Origin: JBKPRX01 sp046734795
GTDB taxonomy: Bacteria > Actinomycetota > Thermoleophilia > Gaiellales > Gaiellaceae
Assembly: GCA_046734795.1 (NCBI GenBank)
Contig: JBKPRX010000143.1
Span: forward strand, 1 to 10,193
Length of the DNA stretch: 10,193 bases
Reading direction: 5' to 3'
Within the stretch, counting starts at the first letter, position 1, and each line of letters starts with the position of its first letter. The notes beneath the pieces were generated by a model, which saw nothing but the letters and a program-made list of their open reading frames with translations, did no database searches and was not told where the DNA came from. Of this stretch, positions 1 to 6,273 are shown piece by piece. Both the position numbers and the translations under genes were made by a program.

Positions 1-1081
1 CTGTCTCTGCCTGACGCCCGAACGCTGCGATGTCCTCGGCCTCCGCGCAATGACAGACCACAACGAGACGCCGTTCCAAACCGCGTTCACGGTCTCGATC
101 GAAGCGCGCGAAGGAATCACAACCGGCATCTCCGCGCACGACCGCGCGCGAACCGTCCAAGTCGCGATCGACGCCTCCAAAGGTGCGTCTGATCTCGTGC
201 AACCCGGTCACGTCTTTCCGCTTCGCGCAGCTCCGGGCGGCGTGCTTCAGCGCACGGGCCAGACCGAGGCAGCCGTGGATCTCGCGCGGCTCGCCGGACT
301 GATTCCGGCCGGCGTCGTGTGCGAGGTGATGAAGGACGACGGCACGATGGCGCGCGTCCCCGACCTCGTCGAGTTCTGCGCGCGGCACGGCCTGAAGCTG
401 ATCACCGTTGCCGACCTGATCGAGTATCGACGGCGCCACGAGGTTCTCGTCGAGCGCGAGACGAGCGTGCGCATGCCGACCGCGTACGGAGAGTTCACCG
501 CCGTCGCCTTCCGAGAGAAGCTGACGGGCAAGCACCACGTCGCGCTCGTCAAGGGCGACGTCGCAGGTCGAGACAGCGTGCTCGTACGCGTCCACTCGGA
601 GTGCTTGACGGGCGACGTCTTCCACTCGCTTCGCTGTGACTGCGGTGAGCAGCTCGAGCTTGCGCTGCAGCGGATCGACGAAGAAGGAAGCGGCGTCCTT
701 CTCTACATGGCGCAGGAAGGACGCGGCATCGGGCTCCTCAACAAGCTGAAGGCGTACGAGCTGCAGGAGCAGGGTCGCGACACCGTCGAGGCAAACGTCG
801 AGCTCGGCCTGCCCGTCGACGCGCGCGACTACGGCATCGGGAACCAAATCCTGAAGGAGCTCGGGCTGAGCACCATCCGGATCCTCACGAACAATCCGAA
901 GAAGATGACCGGCATCGAAGGTTTCGGCTTGACCGTCGTCGATCAGCTTCCGATCGAGGTGCCGCCGCGGGCAGAGAACGCGCGCTACCTCGAAACGAAG
1001 CGCGCGAAGCTCGGGCATTCGCTCCGCCTGCACCATCAGGACGTGCGCTTCGATCCGAAGCTCGACGAGGCCGGCGAATGA
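1..1081 (+). CDS. ribBA: Bifunctional 3,4-dihydroxy-2-butanone-4-phosphate synthase / GTP cyclohydrolase II, 5' end outside window
   Basis: This enzyme supplies both precursors of riboflavin in the cytosol: DHBP from ribulose 5-phosphate (RibB half) and the pyrimidine from GTP (RibA half). The frame is already open at base 2 and shows RibB homology (CLCLTPERCDVLGL) before the ATG at 50, so that ATG is an internal Met and roughly 80 N-terminal residues, including the expected DDEDREN active-site loop, lie outside the window. Counting the ATG at 50 as residue 1, the RibB half shows GISAHDRART, GHVFPL and TEAAVDLARLAG. The RibA half starts near residue 140 and carries the zinc cysteines C185-x10-C196-x-C198, the EGRGIGL loop and LTNNPKK. 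One oddity is Gln71 in TGQTEA, where the family usually has the metal-binding His (GHTEA). The stop overlaps the ribH ATG by 4 bases, so the two are probably translationally coupled. The product assignment is secure; RibB activity is less so. Confidence 0.95.
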   Translation, partial: CLCLTPERCDVLGLRAMTDHNETPFQTAFTVSIEAREGITTGISAHDRARTVQVAIDASKGASDLVQPGHVFPLRAAPGGVLQRTGQTEAAVDLARLAGLIPAGVVCEVMKDDGTMARVPDLVEFCARHGLKLITVADLIEYRRRHEVLVERETSVRMPTAYGEFTAVAFREKLTGKHHVALVKGDVAGRDSVLVRVHSECLTGDVFHSLRCDCGEQLELALQRIDEEGSGVLLYMAQEGRGIGLLNKLKAYELQEQGRDTVEANVELGLPVDARDYGIGNQILKELGLSTIRILTNNPKKMTGIEGFGLTVVDQLPIEVPPRAENARYLETKRAKLGHSLRLHHQDVRFDPKLDEAGE

Positions 1082-1896
1082 GCTCGCAGTCGGAGCGCTG
1101 GCCCGGCGAGCGCGAGGAAGGCGAGTTGGTCGAGCGCGAGGCGCTCGACGAGGTCGAGCCGATCGAGGAGCTCGCCGTCACCGACGCCGACGACGCCGAC
1201 GAGGACGAGGTCGCCGACGAGGTCGAGCTCGACGAAGAGTCCGAGGACGAGCCTGACGAAGATCGCGACGAGGAGTCCGAGGAGGAGCCGGAAGACGAAG
1301 CCGTCGCGGACGCCGACGGCGCCGTCGCAGTTCCGGAAGTCTCCGAGGACACCGATCCGTCGCTCGCCGAGCCGCTTCCGCTCCTCCGCGCCGAAGGCCA
1401 CGCCCCGGGCGACCTCGATCTACCGGACGGCGTCTCGGTCCTCGAAGGCTCGCCCGCCGGCGGACGGCGCGGCGTCGCGATCGTCGCGTCGCGTTTCAAC
1501 GGCGAGATCACGAACAGCTTGATCGAGTCGGCGATGGCCGAGCTCGAGCGCGCCGGCGTTCTCCGCGAGGCCGTGACGATCATGCCCGTCCCCGGAGCAT
1601 TCGAGCTGCCGCTCGGCGCGATGGCGCTCGCGAAGACCCGCCGGTACTCCTGCGTGATCGCGCTCGGCTGCATCATCCGCGGCGAGACCGCGCACTTCGA
1701 CTATGTCGCCGGCGAGGCCTCGTCGGGTCTCCAGCTCGCGGCGCTCGAGACGGGCGTGCCGGTCGCCTTCGGCGTCCTCACGGTCGAGAACATCGACCAG
1801 GCGCGCGCTCGCGCCGACAAGGGCGCGGAGGCGGTGCGCGCCGCGCTCGAGATGGCCGACCTCTTCTCGCAGCTCCGCACGGCCGCGCGCGCGTAA
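1078..1896 (+). CDS. ribH: 6,7-dimethyl-8-ribityllumazine synthase with a long acidic N-terminal extension
   Basis: Lumazine synthase condenses the RibB product DHBP with the RibA-derived ribitylaminouracil, the penultimate step of riboflavin synthesis. The 272-residue product is over 100 residues longer than the usual 150-160. The enzyme domain spans about residues 116-270: VAIVASRFN (F140, N141), VPGAFELP, ALGCIIRGETAHFDYV with the catalytic His206, GVLTVENIDQA and NKGAEA-like DKGAEAVRAALEM. Residues 11-80 are 41 Asp/Glu out of 70, with few Lys/Arg and no predicted fold, followed by a Pro/Ala/Leu linker. The ATG at 1078 overlaps the ribBA stop (ATGA), and the extension keeps the strong G/C third-position bias of the neighbours, so I regard it as translated. 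No good internal start precedes the enzyme domain; a TTG at 1126 exists but is early. Family members form pentamers or 60-subunit shells, which an acidic tail would decorate or line (inference). Confidence 0.95.
   Translation: MSSQSERWPGEREEGELVEREALDEVEPIEELAVTDADDADEDEVADEVELDEESEDEPDEDRDEESEEEPEDEAVADADGAVAVPEVSEDTDPSLAEPLPLLRAEGHAPGDLDLPDGVSVLEGSPAGGRRGVAIVASRFNGEITNSLIESAMAELERAGVLREAVTIMPVPGAFELPLGAMALAKTRRYSCVIALGCIIRGETAHFDYVAGEASSGLQLAALETGVPVAFGVLTVENIDQARARADKGAEAVRAALEMADLFSQLRTAARA
1231..1302 (+). repeat. Imperfect 36-bp tandem duplication inside the acidic ribH extension
   Basis: Two in-frame 36-base units, 1231-1266 and 1267-1302, encode DEESEDEPDEDR and DEESEEEPEDEA. The first 21 bases of the units differ at only two positions. 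The preceding stretch (about 1183-1230) is also built from short GAC/GAG/GCC/GTC blocks, as expected of a low-complexity segment that grew by slippage or unequal exchange. Confidence 0.6.
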
Positions 1897-1899
1897 GGG

Positions 1900-2316
1900 C
1901 TAGTCGGACGGAGGCCTGGCGCTGTGGCGCGGCAGCCCGTCGTCCGGCAGCTCGTCCCACGCAGCCTTCGATCCGACGAACGAGTGGTACTGCGGCCGAA
2001 TCCCTGGATCGTCGTCGAGTGCACCGAGACGGATCGAGACCTCCGGCCCATCGGGCCAGGTGCCGCCGAAGAGGCTCGAGCCGCAGCGCTCGCAGAAGGC
2101 CTTCACGGCGCCGCCGTCGTCAGGCCGCCAGACGCGCACGAGCTCGTGGCCGGCGAGGAGCCGAAATCCCTCACGCGGCACCCGGCCCTGCGTCTCGCCG
2201 AACGCGCCCGAGTGCTTACGGCAGCGCGAGCAATGGCAGTGATTCGCGCGCCGAAACGGCAAGGTCACCTCGAACCGGACTCCGCCGCAGAGGCAACTGC
2301 CCTTGACCGGCTCCAT
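1900..2316 (-). CDS. GFA / CENP-V domain zinc-binding protein
   Basis: The 138-residue product belongs to the family named after glutathione-dependent formaldehyde-activating enzyme (Gfa/CENP-V fold). These are small cytosolic proteins, many of unknown substrate, so no formaldehyde role is asserted. The full cysteine set is visible: GSCLCGG (C8, C10), NHCHCSRCRKHSG (C27, C29, C32) and FCERCGSSLF (C75, C78), followed by SIRLGALDDDPGI and a short C-terminal tail. The start is placed at the ATG whose first base is 2316 because homology begins at its residue 4. The frame stays open upstream to 2625, but that part is antisense to rpmB and unlike the family. No Shine-Dalgarno is seen, but TACCCT lies 6 nt upstream of the ATG, which suggests a leaderless transcript. 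The gene is convergent with ribH, with only 3 bases between stop codons and no hairpin between them, and divergent from rpmB. Confidence 0.9.
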   Translation of the reverse strand: MEPVKGSCLCGGVRFEVTLPFRRANHCHCSRCRKHSGAFGETQGRVPREGFRLLAGHELVRVWRPDDGGAVKAFCERCGSSLFGGTWPDGPEVSIRLGALDDDPGIRPQYHSFVGSKAAWDELPDDGLPRHSARPPSD

Positions 2317-2322
2317 GCGCGA

Positions 2323-2351
2323 AGGGTACGCGACCGGCCTTCGGCTACACT
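2323..2351. promoter_or_regulatory. Divergent overlapping -10 elements for the GFA gene and rpmB
   Basis: On the + strand TACACT (2346-2351) ends 9 nt before the rpmB ATG (2361). On the - strand TACCCT (the complement of 2323-2328) ends 6 nt before the GFA-gene ATG (2316). Both match TANNNT and both distances fit initiation at or next to the start codon. The two boxes are 17 bases apart, so each occupies the -35 position of the other promoter. No recognisable -35 hexamer or Shine-Dalgarno is present for either gene. Assigned by inspection only. Confidence 0.45.
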
Positions 2352-2360
2352 CCGCCGCCG

Positions 2361-2552
2361 ATGGCGAAGGTTTGCGCAGTCTGTGGGAAGAAGCCGAGCT
2401 TCGGAAACAACCGCAGCCACTCGATGGTGGCAACCAAGCGGCGTTTCGATCCGAATGTCCAGCGCGTTCGCGTGCTGCTCGGCGGCAAGCCGACTCGCGC
2501 CTACGTCTGCACCCGCTGCCTGAAGTCCGGCAAGGTCCAGAAGGCCATCTGA
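2361..2552 (+). CDS. rpmB: 50S ribosomal protein L28 (bL28), zinc-binding type
   Basis: This 63-residue basic protein is a component of the large ribosomal subunit. It begins MAKVCAVCGKKPSFGN and contains the family signature SHSMVATKRRFDPNVQ and CTRCLKSGKVQK. Length and content match short bacterial L28. Cys5/Cys8 and Cys50/Cys53 form two CxxC pairs, the zinc-ribbon (C+) version; the zinc-free paralogues seen in some actinobacteria under zinc-responsive control lack these. The start is unambiguous and sits in a 44-bp divergent gap after the GFA gene. There is no Shine-Dalgarno, but a TACACT box ends 9 nt upstream, consistent with a leaderless mRNA. A strong GC hairpin follows the stop codon. 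Confidence 0.97.
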   Translation: MAKVCAVCGKKPSFGNNRSHSMVATKRRFDPNVQRVRVLLGGKPTRAYVCTRCLKSGKVQKAI

Positions 2553-2558
2553 CCGCGC

Positions 2559-2582
2559 TCGCGCGCGGAGGCTCGCGCGCGA
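2559..2582 (+). terminator. GC hairpin after rpmB, possible attenuator or terminator
   Basis: A perfect 9-bp stem (2559-2567 pairing with 2574-2582, eight G-C pairs closed by T-A) encloses the 6-nt loop GAGGCT. It starts 7 bases after the rpmB stop codon. No T-run follows, so it is not a canonical intrinsic terminator. It could stabilise the short rpmB message or partly separate its expression from the VOC gene, whose ribosome site (AGGA, 2589-2592) begins 7 bases downstream of the stem. The stem is simple (CG)n, so chance occurrence in GC-rich DNA is possible. Confidence 0.35.
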
Positions 2583-2599
2583 TCTGCCAGGATTCCCAC

Positions 2600-3016
2600 G
2601 TGGAGCAGCGGCTGAGCCTCGTCACGCTCGGCGTCGCGGACCTCGATCGCGCGCGGAGGTTCTACGAGACGCTCGGCTGGCACACGAACGCGGGCCCAGA
2701 CGATGACGTCGTCTTCTTCCAGACGGGCGGGATGGTCGTCGCGCTCTGGGGCCGCGATCAGCTCGCCGAGGACTCGGGCGTCACGGACGGCGGCGGCTGG
2801 GGCGGCATCACGCTGGCGCACAACGTGCGGAGCCCGGCGGAGGTCGACACGATCGTCGCCGAGGCCGAGCGCGCCGGCGCGCGCGTGACGCGGCCGCCGG
2901 GTCAGGCGTTCTGGGGCGGCTACACGGGCGTCTTCGTCGATCCGGACGGCCACGCCTGGGAGGTCGCGCACAATCCCCACTGGACGATCGCCGACGACGG
3001 GTCCGTGAGGATCTGA
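2600..3016 (+). CDS. VOC-superfamily (glyoxalase / bleomycin-resistance fold) protein
   Basis: The 138-residue single-domain protein has the two beta-alpha-beta modules of the vicinal oxygen chelate fold. Module 1 runs SLVTLGVADLDRARRFYETLGW to VVFFQTGGMVVALWG. Module 2 runs from GITLAHNV through the helix AEVDTIVAEAERAGARV to GVFVDPDGHAWEVAHNP. Possible metal ligands are E121 and a histidine such as H124, but the usual first-strand His/Glu position is a Thr, so catalysis and substrate are unknown. I chose the GTG at 2600 because AGGA lies 7 nt upstream and homology begins within four residues. The frame is open back to 2303, but that part overlaps rpmB and reads as shadow sequence. It sits 47 nt after rpmB and 12 nt before the Asp23-like gene, so co-transcription with the downstream cassette is likely. 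A resistance or glyoxalase role is not supported by any specific motif. Confidence 0.88.
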   Translation: MEQRLSLVTLGVADLDRARRFYETLGWHTNAGPDDDVVFFQTGGMVVALWGRDQLAEDSGVTDGGGWGGITLAHNVRSPAEVDTIVAEAERAGARVTRPPGQAFWGGYTGVFVDPDGHAWEVAHNPHWTIADDGSVRI

Positions 3017-3028
3017 CGCGCAACCGGG

Positions 3029-3409
3029 GTGGCGGCCGGCACGTCTAACTGGTTCGTGGAGGGCGACCACGCCTTGTCCTCGTCGCTCGGCCGGATCACG
3101 ATCTCGAGCGGCGCAATCGCGCAGATCGTCGCGCAGACCGCGGCCGAGTGCTACGGCGTCGTCGGCATGTCGGCGCGCAACCGCGCGGCGCGACTCCTCG
3201 CCCGGGCGCGCGAGACGCAGGGGATCACGATCGGAGGCAACGGAGGCGGCGTCGAGATCGAGCTCTACGTCGTCGTCGAGTACGGCCTGAACCTCGCCGA
3301 GGTCGCCGCCACGATCCGGTCTCGCGTGGTCTACGAGGTCGAGCGACTGACGGGCCTGCGTGTTGCTTCGGTGGAGGTTCACATCGAGGACGTGAAGAAG
3401 ACGGCATGA
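3029..3409 (+). CDS. Asp23/Gls24 family (YloU-like) protein
   Basis: The 126-residue product matches the small Asp23/Gls24 family. Homology begins at LGRITISSGAIAQIVAQTAAECYGVVGM (about residues 20-47), continues through GGGVEIELYVVVEYGLNLAEVAATIRSRVVYEVERLTGL and ends VASVEVHIEDVK. Some family members in Bacillota are associated with the membrane and envelope stress; this protein has no membrane segment. In Bacillus the homologue YloU directly precedes YloV, the same arrangement as here. The GTG at 3029 is used, 12 nt after the VOC stop; a GTG at 3056 is equally compatible with homology, and neither has a clear ribosome site. The stop overlaps the next gene's ATG (ATGA at 3406), implying coupled synthesis with the FakA-like kinase. 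Family assignment is secure; a biochemical role is not known. Confidence 0.88.
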   Translation: MAAGTSNWFVEGDHALSSSLGRITISSGAIAQIVAQTAAECYGVVGMSARNRAARLLARARETQGITIGGNGGGVEIELYVVVEYGLNLAEVAATIRSRVVYEVERLTGLRVASVEVHIEDVKKTA

Positions 3410-4995
3410 CCGACGACCTCGAGCTCGTTCGCGGTTGGGTCGCCGCTGCCGCCGCTTCGATCGACGCTGCGCGGCAGCGGATCGACGACCTTAACGTCTA
3501 TCCGGTTCCGGATGGCGACACGGGAACGAACCTCGCGCTGACCGTGCGTTCGCTGCGCGAGTCGCTCGACGAGGCGAGCCCACCAGACCGCGCCGGTCTG
3601 GCGCGCGACGTGACGCGCGGCGCGCTGATGGGCGCGCGCGGCAACTCCGGCGTGATCTTCTCGCAGATCGTTCGTGGAGCCGCGGAGGTTCTGGGCGCGA
3701 CGGAGCGCGCCGACGGCGCCGCGATCGCCGCGGCGCTTCGGTCGGCCTCCGACGCTGCCTACCGCGCGGTCCGCCGGCCCGTCGAAGGAACGATGCTGTC
3801 GGTCATCCGTGCGCTCGCCGAAGAGGCGGAAGCGCAGGTTGAGGCCGCGCCGGCGACCGATGAGCTCCTGCTCGCACTCGTGCGGCGTGGTGAGCAAGCC
3901 GTTGCGCGCACGCAGGAGCAGCTGGACATCCTGCGTGATGCCGGAGTCGTCGACGCAGGCGGAGCCGGGCTTCTCGAGCTCTTCCGAGGCGTCGCCGCGG
4001 CTGTCACCGGCGAGCCGATCCCGGAGCCTCCGCCCACGCTGGAAGCCGTCGGCGTCGAGGCTGTCCACCAGGAGCTCTCGCAGTACCGGTACTGCACCGG
4101 CTTCGTAGTCGAGGGCGAAGGGCTCGACCGCGACGAGCTCGAGCGGCAGCTCGAGCGGATCGGCGACTCGCTGCTCGTCGTCGGCGACGACACCGCGCTG
4201 AAGGTGCACGTGCACACCGACGATCCGGGCGCAGCGCTCTCCTTTGGCGTGGCGGTCGGCACGATCGACCGCGTCGAGATTGCGAACATGCACGAGCAGA
4301 CTGCGCAGCGTGAAGAACGGCTACTCGAGGTCGTCGGCGAGCGCGTCCGCTGCGCTGTCGTCGCCGTCGTCGTCGGAGATGGGAACCGCCGGTTGTTCGA
4401 GAGCCTCGGCGCGGCGCGCATCGTCGAGGGCGGGCAGACGATGAACCCGTCGACCGCAGACCTCGTGCAAGCGGTGCAGGGCCTCGATTCGGACGAAGTG
4501 ATCCTCTTGCCGAACAACTCCAACGTCGTCCTCGCCGCGGAGCAAGCGGCGCGACTGGCAGGGCGACCTGTCGAGGTCGTCGCCACCGACACCCTGCAGG
4601 CCGGGCTTGCGGCGATGATCGCGTTCGACGCCGACCGCGGCGCCGCGGACAACGCACCCGAGATGCGCGACGCGTCGAGCGGTGTCGCGACCGGAGAAGT
4701 GACGATCGCGTCGCGCGACGTCGAGCTGAACGGGATCGCGATCCGTGAAGGCAAGTGGCTCGGGCTCGCGGACGGCGAGGCCGTCGCCGGCGGCGACGAC
4801 TTCGCGGACGTCGCTGCAGCAGTGATCGCGAAGCTCCTCGAAGAGCCGCGTGAGGTGCTCACGCTCCTCACCGGCGCCGACGAGCCGGACCTCGATGCGC
4901 TGCTCGCCCGCATCGGTGAAGCGCATCCCAGCATCGAGCTCGAGGTGCAGGCCGGCGGCCAACCGCACTATCCCCTTCTGCTGTCGGCAGAATAG
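3406..4995 (+). CDS. fakA: DAK2-domain kinase, fatty acid kinase FakA / YloV-like
   Basis: FakA is the ATP-binding subunit that phosphorylates fatty acids bound to a FakB (DegV) partner, feeding exogenous acyl chains into phospholipid synthesis. The 529-residue product has the family layout. The N-terminal DhaL/DAK2 nucleotide domain (about 1-200) carries LNVYPVPDGDTGTNL (D36, D38, N42 for Mg-ATP) and GALMGARGNSGVIFSQI. The middle domain holds YRYCTGF (C230) and LKVHVHTDDPG (H268, H270), matching the Cys/His/His zinc site described for Staphylococcus FakA. The C-terminal DegV-like domain runs through GGQTMNPSTADLV and LLPNNSNVVLAAEQAA. The ATG at 3406 overlaps the preceding stop; an upstream open frame to 3148 lies antiparallel-free but inside the Asp23 gene and is not homologous. 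The FakB-like gene two positions downstream supports the kinase role. A generic DAK2-protein label remains the cautious alternative. Confidence 0.9.
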   Translation: MTDDLELVRGWVAAAAASIDAARQRIDDLNVYPVPDGDTGTNLALTVRSLRESLDEASPPDRAGLARDVTRGALMGARGNSGVIFSQIVRGAAEVLGATERADGAAIAAALRSASDAAYRAVRRPVEGTMLSVIRALAEEAEAQVEAAPATDELLLALVRRGEQAVARTQEQLDILRDAGVVDAGGAGLLELFRGVAAAVTGEPIPEPPPTLEAVGVEAVHQELSQYRYCTGFVVEGEGLDRDELERQLERIGDSLLVVGDDTALKVHVHTDDPGAALSFGVAVGTIDRVEIANMHEQTAQREERLLEVVGERVRCAVVAVVVGDGNRRLFESLGAARIVEGGQTMNPSTADLVQAVQGLDSDEVILLPNNSNVVLAAEQAARLAGRPVEVVATDTLQAGLAAMIAFDADRGAADNAPEMRDASSGVATGEVTIASRDVELNGIAIREGKWLGLADGEAVAGGDDFADVAAAVIAKLLEEPREVLTLLTGADEPDLDALLARIGEAHPSIELEVQAGGQPHYPLLLSAE

Positions 4996-5001
4996 GCGGG
5001 G

Positions 5002-5382
5002 TTGGCTGAGCCGGTTCGCATCGTGCTCGTCGAGGACAACCAGGTGTTCCGCGAGGCACTCGAGCTGCTGCTCGAGCTACGGCCGGAGATCCAGGTTGTC
5101 GCGTCGGTCGGCGACGGGACGGAAGCGGTGCCGGCGTGCACGGCGTACGAACCGGACGTCGTGTTGATGGACTATCGGCTGCCCGGACTCGACGGCGTGC
5201 AGGCGACGACCGCTGTGCTGACTGCGTGCCCGGGGGTCGCCGTCGTGTGTCTGACTGCGTCGGCGAACGCGGCCGAGATGAAGGCGCTACGCGCGGCGGG
5301 CGCCGCGGCGTGCCTGACGAAGGACGCCGAGCTCGACGCGATCGTCGACGCGCTCCTCGTAGCCGCGCAGTCGAAGCGATGA
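5002..5382 (+). CDS. Stand-alone response regulator receiver domain protein
   Basis: The 126-residue protein is a single CheY-like receiver domain with no output domain. Key residues are all present: acidic pocket E11/D12 in VLVEDNQ, phospho-acceptor D57 in VVLMDYRLPGLDG, T85 in VCLTAS and K107 in CLTKD. Sequence style (FREALELLLELRPEIQVVASVGDGTEA) resembles NarL/FixJ receivers, but the coding sequence stops after the last receiver helix. The next gene's ATG overlaps its stop (5379-5382), so no DNA-binding domain follows in any continuous frame. The start is a TTG at 5002, 6 nt after the fakA stop; a GTG at 5023 would remove most of the first strand. No histidine kinase gene is in the window. 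Its place between fakA and fakB implies co-expression with both and suggests signalling by protein contact rather than DNA binding (inference). Confidence 0.88.
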   Translation: MAEPVRIVLVEDNQVFREALELLLELRPEIQVVASVGDGTEAVPACTAYEPDVVLMDYRLPGLDGVQATTAVLTACPGVAVVCLTASANAAEMKALRAAGAAACLTKDAELDAIVDALLVAAQSKR

Positions 5383-6242
5383 ACCTCACGACAGAGAACA
5401 CCGCGATCGTGCTCGACTCGACCGCCGACTACACCGACGAGGCCCGAGCCTTCCCGAACTGGCGCGTCGTCCCGTTGTACGTGCTCTTCGGCGACGAGAG
5501 CTATCGCGACTACGTCGACCTCGGGCCCGCGCAGTTCTACGAGCGGCTGCGCGTATCCACGGTCACCCCGACGACGTCGCAACCGACACCGGGCGACTTC
5601 CTCGCGACGTACGAAGGGCTCGCGCACTACGAACGGATCGTCTCGCTGCACATCGGCGCGACCTTCTCCGGCACCTACCAGGGCGCGGTCTCGGCGGCGG
5701 CGACGATCGGCGACAAGGTGAAGGCCTACGACACAGAGACGGTCTCCGGTGCCGTCGCGATGCTTGCGCTCGCGATTCAGCGACGGCTCGAAGCGGGCAC
5801 GACGGACGAGGAGGTCGATGCGCTCGTTGCACGCTTCAAGGAAGGCGGCGGCGTCCTCTTCACGGTCGACACCTTGGAGTTCCTCCAGCGCGGCGGCCGC
5901 ATCGGTCGTGCACGCGCAATGGCGGGGACGTTGATGAACATCAAGCCTGTGCTTGCGATCCGAAACGGCGAGGTCGTGCCGGTGAAGCGCGTCCGGGGGA
6001 GCCAGAAAGCGCTCGAAGAGCTCGCGGACGAAGTCGCGACCGCGACGGGCGACGGATCGTCGGTGCGACTTGCGTACGCGCACGCCGCGGCACCTGGCCG
6101 TGTCGCAAGCCTTCAGGAGCTCGTCCGTGAACGTCGTCCGCACGCCCAGGTCGAGCTCACGACGACGCTCGGCGCGGTTGTCGGCACGCATGCCGGCCCC
6201 GGTGCGGTCGGCGTCTTCTGGTTCGACGACTCGCCGGCCTGA
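5379..6242 (+). CDS. fakB: DegV family fatty-acid-binding protein, FakB-like
   Basis: DegV/FakB proteins bind a single fatty acid in a buried tunnel and present its carboxyl group to FakA for phosphorylation. The 287-residue length is normal. Motifs in order: VLDSTADY (residues 11-18), TTSQPTPGDF (65-74) lining the carboxylate site, SLHIGATFSGTYQGA with the S97-G98-T99 turn, YDTETVSGA, TLEFLQRGGRIGRA, NIKPVLAIRNGEV and the C-terminal HAGPGAVGVFW. The ATG at 5379 overlaps the receiver-domain stop (ATGA); no Shine-Dalgarno is evident, so translation probably depends on coupling. An upstream open frame from 5136 lies inside the receiver gene and is rejected. Proximity to the FakA-like gene strongly supports partnership, although the lipid specificity cannot be read from sequence. 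Confidence 0.9.
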   Translation: MNLTTENTAIVLDSTADYTDEARAFPNWRVVPLYVLFGDESYRDYVDLGPAQFYERLRVSTVTPTTSQPTPGDFLATYEGLAHYERIVSLHIGATFSGTYQGAVSAAATIGDKVKAYDTETVSGAVAMLALAIQRRLEAGTTDEEVDALVARFKEGGGVLFTVDTLEFLQRGGRIGRARAMAGTLMNIKPVLAIRNGEVVPVKRVRGSQKALEELADEVATATGDGSSVRLAYAHAAAPGRVASLQELVRERRPHAQVELTTTLGAVVGTHAGPGAVGVFWFDDSPA

Positions 6243-6273
6243 GCTCCGTGCCGTCCGACGAGGGTCGTAGTGT

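Noticed and set aside
1..49. ribBA starting at the ATG at 50, or an FMN riboswitch upstream
   Set aside because: The reading frame continues upstream of 50 with clear RibB homology, so the window begins inside the gene and no leader is visible.
885..1676. Serine-rich minus-strand open frame opposite ribBA/ribH
   Set aside because: It is the antisense reading of the Asp/Glu repeats (GAC/GAG giving Ser/Arg runs); the sense strand holds a verified enzyme domain with proper codon bias.
1924..2523. Plus-strand open frame of 199 codons across the GFA gene
   Set aside because: It is antisense to a well-conserved seven-cysteine GFA domain and shows no domain of its own.
2557..2581. Direct repeat of GCTCGCGCGCG (2557-2567 and 2571-2581) as a possible operator
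   Set aside because: It is better explained as the two arms of the (CG)n hairpin after rpmB; short CG runs recur in GC-rich DNA.
2303..2599. Upstream extension of the VOC gene through rpmB
   Set aside because: It overlaps the whole rpmB gene in another frame; the GTG at 2600 has a ribosome site and matches the family start.
3379..4968. Several long minus-strand frames opposite fakA
   Set aside because: Low-complexity Arg/Ser/Ala translations, typical antisense shadows in high-GC DNA; the sense strand encodes a complete DAK2 kinase.
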